Source: Sandaracinaceae bacterium (lineage in GTDB: Bacteria; Myxococcota_A; Polyangia; Polyangiales; JAFGIB01). From it: a stretch of 10,782 nucleotides of DNA. Location of the stretch: assembly GCA_017881145.1 (NCBI GenBank), contig JADGRG010000204.1:1-10782 (forward strand), given 5' to 3'. The position numbers and the translations under genes were made by a program. Below the pieces are notes generated by a model. It made no database searches. It saw nothing but the letters and a program-made list of their open reading frames with translations, and had not been told where the DNA came from. Shown piece after piece: positions 8,227 through 10,782 of this stretch. Each line of letters begins with the position of its first letter. The first letter of the stretch is position 1.

Positions 8227-8255
8227 CTTATGACGCGCACGCTGGCCCGGGGCAA
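8227..8255 (-). promoter_or_regulatory. Weak candidate promoter directly before aroKB
   Basis: On the minus strand TTGCCC (8250-8255), a 17-bp spacer and CATAAG (8227-8232) match four of six bases of each sigma-70 hexamer. The -10-like box ends 6 nt before the aroKB ATG, so a transcript from it would begin at or near the start codon. This is consistent with the missing Shine-Dalgarno, but such partial matches arise easily by chance. Confidence 0.25.
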
Positions 8256-8293
8256 GTCACGCAGACCGCCTCCGAGCCACTTGCAGAGCGCAC

Positions 8294-10471
8294 TTAGTGA
8301 GAGAGAGCTTCGCTGCGATTGACGATGCGCGGCGTCAGGAAGATCAAGAGCTCATTGCGAGCGTCGCGCTGCGTGTGGTGCTGGAAGAGAACGCCCAGGA
8401 TCGGGATGTCGCCAAACACGGGGATCTGGTCGAGACCGTGACCGGTGTTGCGAGTGTAGATACCGCCGATGACGGCCGTGTGTCCGTCCTGCACCAGCAG
8501 GTTGGTCGTGGCCTGACGGCGCAGGATGGTGGGGTCACCACGCGCACTGGTCTGGTTGAAGTTCGGCTCGTTGCGGGTGATGGCCACCGACATGGAAACG
8601 GCACCATCACTCGTCACGTGCGGTCTCACCGTCAGCGAGAGTTGTGCATCCTGGAACGCCGTCTGAACGCCCTGCACGCCAACCTGTGAGTAGGGAATCG
8701 AGGTGCCCTGCGAGATGACTGCGCTGTGGTTGTCCAGCGTTAGCATGCGCGGGGAGGCGATGATGCGAACCTGACCTGTGGTCTCGTACGCGCTCAAGCG
8801 GACAGCGAGATTGACGTTACCCGAAAGCGCGCCCATCGACACGCCGATGGCTGCACCGCGACCCGTGCCTGCCGGAGCCGGGAAGTTGACGACGAAATTC
8901 GGCTGCGCCGCTGTGCCGAAAGGTGACAGACCTCCAACCGGGGTTTGGCCGTCCGTGGCGCCACCAGCAATGGTTAGATCGTGCGGGAAGATCAGGCCTG
9001 TCGGGTTACCGGTCGCGGAGCTCATGGCCACATCGCCACCCCACTGGATGCCGAACTCGTTGGTGAACGAAGTGGTGGCTTCGACAATGCGCGCCTCGAT
9101 CAGTACCTGCGGCGTCTGACTGTCAAGACTACGAACCAGCTCCTCCGCATCATCCAGATTCTCGGGCACATCGCGGACGACCAGGATGTTGGTGCGTGAA
9201 TCGACGGCCACCTTGCCGCGTGGCGAAAGCAAGTCTCCGACGCGAGCAGAGAGATCCGCCGCCTGCGCGTAGCTGACGGGAATCAGGCGCGTCTCGAGCG
9301 GGGAGAGCTCCAAGCGCTGCTTCTCGCGCTGAATCGCCATCTCGCGCTCTTTCTCGAGCACGGCCTGCGGCGCCACGCGAATCAGGTTGCCGCGGCGCAC
9401 CATGCCGAGGCCCTTCGAAGTGAGGATGACGTCGAGAGCTTGGTCCCAGGGCACGCCCCGCATCTTGATGGTGACCGACCCGCTGACATCGTCTGCGGTT
9501 ACGACGTTGACGTTGCCGACCTCCGAGAGCAATCGCAGGATGTTATGGATATCTGCATCCTTGAAGTCCAGGTCGATGCGACGCCCGGTGTAACGGTGGT
9601 CTGACTTCGCCGGGCCCACCTGCAGCGGAACGTCCGAAAGAAACGCGGCAACTTCCTGTCCATCGACCTGCACGGCGGCCTCGCGAGCCACGGTGCGGAT
9701 CTGACGAGTGGCTTCCGGCGCATTCGCCTCCGGCGCAAAGAGCCATACGATGCGGTTGCCTTCGCGAAGCGCGGTCGCGGTGCTACCGGAAGCGTGAGCC
9801 ACCTCCACCATCACGCGCTCGCCGAGGGTCTTGACCGACACCGCGTGAACCACCATGGCCGCATCACCGATGACCTGCGCGGGCACACCGGTCGCGACCA
9901 CTGCACCGTCAACCTCCAGCCGAGCTGGCCCAGCAGCGCCAGGCATGACCCGGAAATCTGCCGGACGGTCGAGCTCCACGACCACACGCTCGCGGCCGTT
10001 GCGCCGCTCGATGCCGACATACTTGACTCGGGCAACCGAACCCGGAGCGCGCTGCGGAGCAACCTCGCGCTCGGCGGTGGGCGCGCTCGCTGCATCCAGG
10101 AACACGCGAATGCGTCCGCTCTCCGAACGTGCGCGGTAGGTCGCAGGGCGCACCAGCGTGAGTACGATCCGCACGCCTTGCGCGGTCGTGCTGGCAGTGG
10201 TTCGCGCGATCGGCCGCGCGTTGCCACGGACCTGCAGTCCGTCCGGCCCGAGCACCGCCCCACCCACCTGGATGACTATCTGCTTACCGTCATCGAGTGA
10301 GTCGATGGAATACGTCGGAATCCGAAACGATCCGTCGATCGTGACCTCGGCCCGGTCCCCTTCGCCACTCACGTCGAGTGTTGCCACCGAGGCAGGCGTT
10401 GCCTCAGCCAGTGCAACGACAGGTAACAAGAGTGAAAATACAATCGCGATGGATCCGCACGAGACGCGCAT
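8294..10471 (-). CDS. pilQ: Type IV pilus outer-membrane secretin PilQ (725 aa)
   Basis: PilQ forms the multimeric outer-membrane channel through which the type IV pilus extends and retracts. Residues 1-22 are a Sec signal peptide (hydrophobic 8-22, likely cleavage after ALA). Two AMIN-like beta domains follow (about 28-127 and 146-246), the peptidoglycan-binding part typical of PilQ rather than of GspD. An STN/N0 domain begins near RRIDLDFKDADIHNILRLL (297-315). A charged helix (EKEREMAIQREKQRLEL, 373-389) leads to the secretin N1 domain with SRTNILVVRD (425-434). The secretin barrel core runs from about 455 (VLIEARIVE) to the signature around DGHTAVIGGIYTR (662-674) and DQIPVFGDIPILGVLF (681-696). 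It ends in LLIFLTPRIV, as secretins do. The start is supported by AGGAG 8 nt upstream and by the signal peptide. Myxococcus xanthus PilQ is longer, as I recall; the difference is probably in the AMIN region. Upstream probable pilP and downstream aroKB fit a pil operon. Confidence 0.95.
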   Translation of the reverse strand: MRVSCGSIAIVFSLLLPVVALAEATPASVATLDVSGEGDRAEVTIDGSFRIPTYSIDSLDDGKQIVIQVGGAVLGPDGLQVRGNARPIARTTASTTAQGVRIVLTLVRPATYRARSESGRIRVFLDAASAPTAEREVAPQRAPGSVARVKYVGIERRNGRERVVVELDRPADFRVMPGAAGPARLEVDGAVVATGVPAQVIGDAAMVVHAVSVKTLGERVMVEVAHASGSTATALREGNRIVWLFAPEANAPEATRQIRTVAREAAVQVDGQEVAAFLSDVPLQVGPAKSDHRYTGRRIDLDFKDADIHNILRLLSEVGNVNVVTADDVSGSVTIKMRGVPWDQALDVILTSKGLGMVRRGNLIRVAPQAVLEKEREMAIQREKQRLELSPLETRLIPVSYAQAADLSARVGDLLSPRGKVAVDSRTNILVVRDVPENLDDAEELVRSLDSQTPQVLIEARIVEATTSFTNEFGIQWGGDVAMSSATGNPTGLIFPHDLTIAGGATDGQTPVGGLSPFGTAAQPNFVVNFPAPAGTGRGAAIGVSMGALSGNVNLAVRLSAYETTGQVRIIASPRMLTLDNHSAVISQGTSIPYSQVGVQGVQTAFQDAQLSLTVRPHVTSDGAVSMSVAITRNEPNFNQTSARGDPTILRRQATTNLLVQDGHTAVIGGIYTRNTGHGLDQIPVFGDIPILGVLFQHHTQRDARNELLIFLTPRIVNRSEALSH

Positions 10472-10479
10472 GGAAGTCT

Positions 10480-10484
10480 CTCCT
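10480..10484 (-). promoter_or_regulatory. Ribosome binding site of pilQ
   Basis: AGGAG on the minus strand lies 8 nt before the ATG at 10471. It selects the start that yields an intact signal peptide. Confidence 0.7.
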
Positions 10485-10508
10485 ATGCTCTATGTTCCGA
10501 GATCATCG

Positions 10509-10562
10509 GACGCCGGACGAGCAGAACGCAAAAAAGCGGTAGCCAAGCTCGCCGGATGCGTC
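10509..10562 (-). other. Imperfect hairpin with a U-rich loop in the pilQ leader region
   Basis: Two arms pair in three blocks: 10509-10513 with 10558-10562 (GACGC/GCGTC), 10514-10516 with 10552-10554 (CGG/CCG), and 10518-10522 with 10547-10551 (CGAGC/GCTCG). That gives 13 pairs, one single-base bulge and one three-base bulge. The 24-nt loop contains an A6 run (T6 on the coding strand, 10530-10535) flanked by CGC and GCG, which could form a small inner stem. It lies 38 nt before the pilQ ATG. It may be a leader structure or part of a terminator/attenuator between pilP and pilQ. The U-run sits inside the loop, not after the stem, so it is not a standard intrinsic terminator. Confidence 0.35.
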
Positions 10563-10619
10563 GCCACCCGCACTGCCGATGGCTGCCTCGGACACGGCAC
10601 AGATCGAAGCGAACCCGGA

Positions 10620-10631
10620 CGACGCGCGTCG
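10620..10631. repeat. Perfect 12-bp palindrome in the pilP-pilQ spacer
   Basis: CGACGCGCGTCG is a perfect inverted repeat about 150 bp before pilQ. Its size would suit a dimeric DNA-binding protein, but it is all G/C-rich CG steps and could be chance at this base composition. No second copy is seen in the spacer. Confidence 0.25.
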
Positions 10632-10692
10632 CGCGCTCTCTGCCGCTGCAGCACCAACCCAGACGAGAGGAATCGCGCAGAGCTCCTTACGG

Positions 10693-10782
10693 TCACTCTT
10701 TCGACGCCACTTCATCACGCAACGTGATGATGCGTGAGAGCGGCGGGCGCGTCGGATCGGTAGGATCCTGTCTGGTCAGCAC
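10693..10782 (-). CDS. pilP: C-terminal 29 residues of the gene before pilQ, probably the pilus inner-membrane lipoprotein PilP (cut by the window edge)
   Basis: An open frame runs in from the right edge on the minus strand and stops at TGA (10693-10695). The visible peptide contains TRQDPTDPTRPPLSR and ends in LRDEVASKE. The composition is soluble and charged, and the frame has the third-position G/C preference of a real gene. The peptide alone is too short and too poorly conserved to identify the family. The assignment rests on position: the gene directly before pilQ is pilP in pilMNOPQ operons. PilP is a periplasmic lipoprotein that links the inner-membrane PilNO complex to PilQ. The spacing to pilQ (221 bp) is unusually long for this pair, which lowers confidence a little. 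Confidence 0.55.
   Translation of the reverse strand: MLTRQDPTDPTRPPLSRIITLRDEVASKE

Noticed and set aside
10528..10550. Sigma-54-like elements (TTGG and TTGC) in the pilQ leader
   Set aside because: The GG and GC dinucleotides are 13 nt apart on the minus strand instead of the strict 10 nt required for a -24/-12 promoter.
10490..10696. 68-codon GTG-start frame whose start overlaps the probable pilP stop (GTGA)
   Set aside because: The stop/start overlap is tempting, but the peptide is Arg/Ser/Pro-rich without any motif, the third-position G/C preference is weaker than in the neighbours, and no convincing ribosome binding site is seen.
10503..10718. 71-codon frame starting inside the pilP end and running through the pilP-pilQ spacer
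   Set aside because: It begins within the C-terminal coding part of another frame, has no clear ribosome binding site and no recognised domain. Mixed hydrophobic composition alone is not enough; conservation in relatives would be needed.
1..10782. Mobile element, prophage, CRISPR, toxin-antitoxin or defence system
   Set aside because: I looked for terminal inverted repeats, transposase or integrase motifs, regular repeat-spacer units and small paired genes on both strands and saw none. All genes fit a stable chromosomal housekeeping and pilus region.

Overview
The window looks like chromosomal DNA from a high-GC myxobacterium-type deltaproteobacterium (phylum Myxococcota, possibly Polyangiales). 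The main reasons are: strong G/C preference at third codon positions; a very large TPR protein with alanine/leucine-rich helical repeats; a small cysteine-rich predicted lipoprotein; an AMIN-containing PilQ secretin of a type IV pilus; and a fused shikimate kinase/3-dehydroquinate synthase next to pilQ. The taxonomic call is an inference from gene style and order, because there is no rRNA marker here.

Layout: two units converge near base 5815. The plus strand carries the 3' end of an S49 signal-peptide-peptidase gene (sppA, 2-454) and, 67 bp later, one gene of 1759 codons (522-5801). That gene has a PATAN/DUF4388-like or PilB/GspE-N-like N-terminal module, a proline-rich linker, about a thousand residues of TPR-like helical repeats, a second proline-rich linker and a C-terminal module of unknown function. 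The minus strand, read from the right edge, carries the last 29 codons of a gene that is probably pilP (10693-10782), a long 221-bp spacer with an imperfect hairpin, pilQ (8294-10471), aroKB (6643-8220) and a predicted lipoprotein (5829-6554). The two units are separated by only 27 bp, with no convincing terminator.

How the genes fit together: PilP and PilQ belong to the outer-membrane/periplasmic part of the type IV pilus machine (S-motility or twitching in myxobacteria). Shikimate kinase and dehydroquinate synthase catalyse steps 5 and 2 of the shikimate pathway. Their position directly after pilQ echoes the pilMNOPQ-aroK-aroB order of many gamma- and betaproteobacteria, here with the two aro genes fused. 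The lipoprotein and the giant TPR protein have no assignable function. A PATAN-like module next to a pilus locus is a suggestive but unproven link.

No gene-free stretch exceeds 300 bp; the largest is the 221-bp pilP-pilQ spacer. I see no tRNA, rRNA, CRISPR, insertion sequence, integrase, toxin-antitoxin pair or recognisable defence system. Nothing here is clear evidence of a new multi-gene system. The most original parts are the giant TPR protein, the cysteine-rich lipoprotein and the structured spacer before pilQ.
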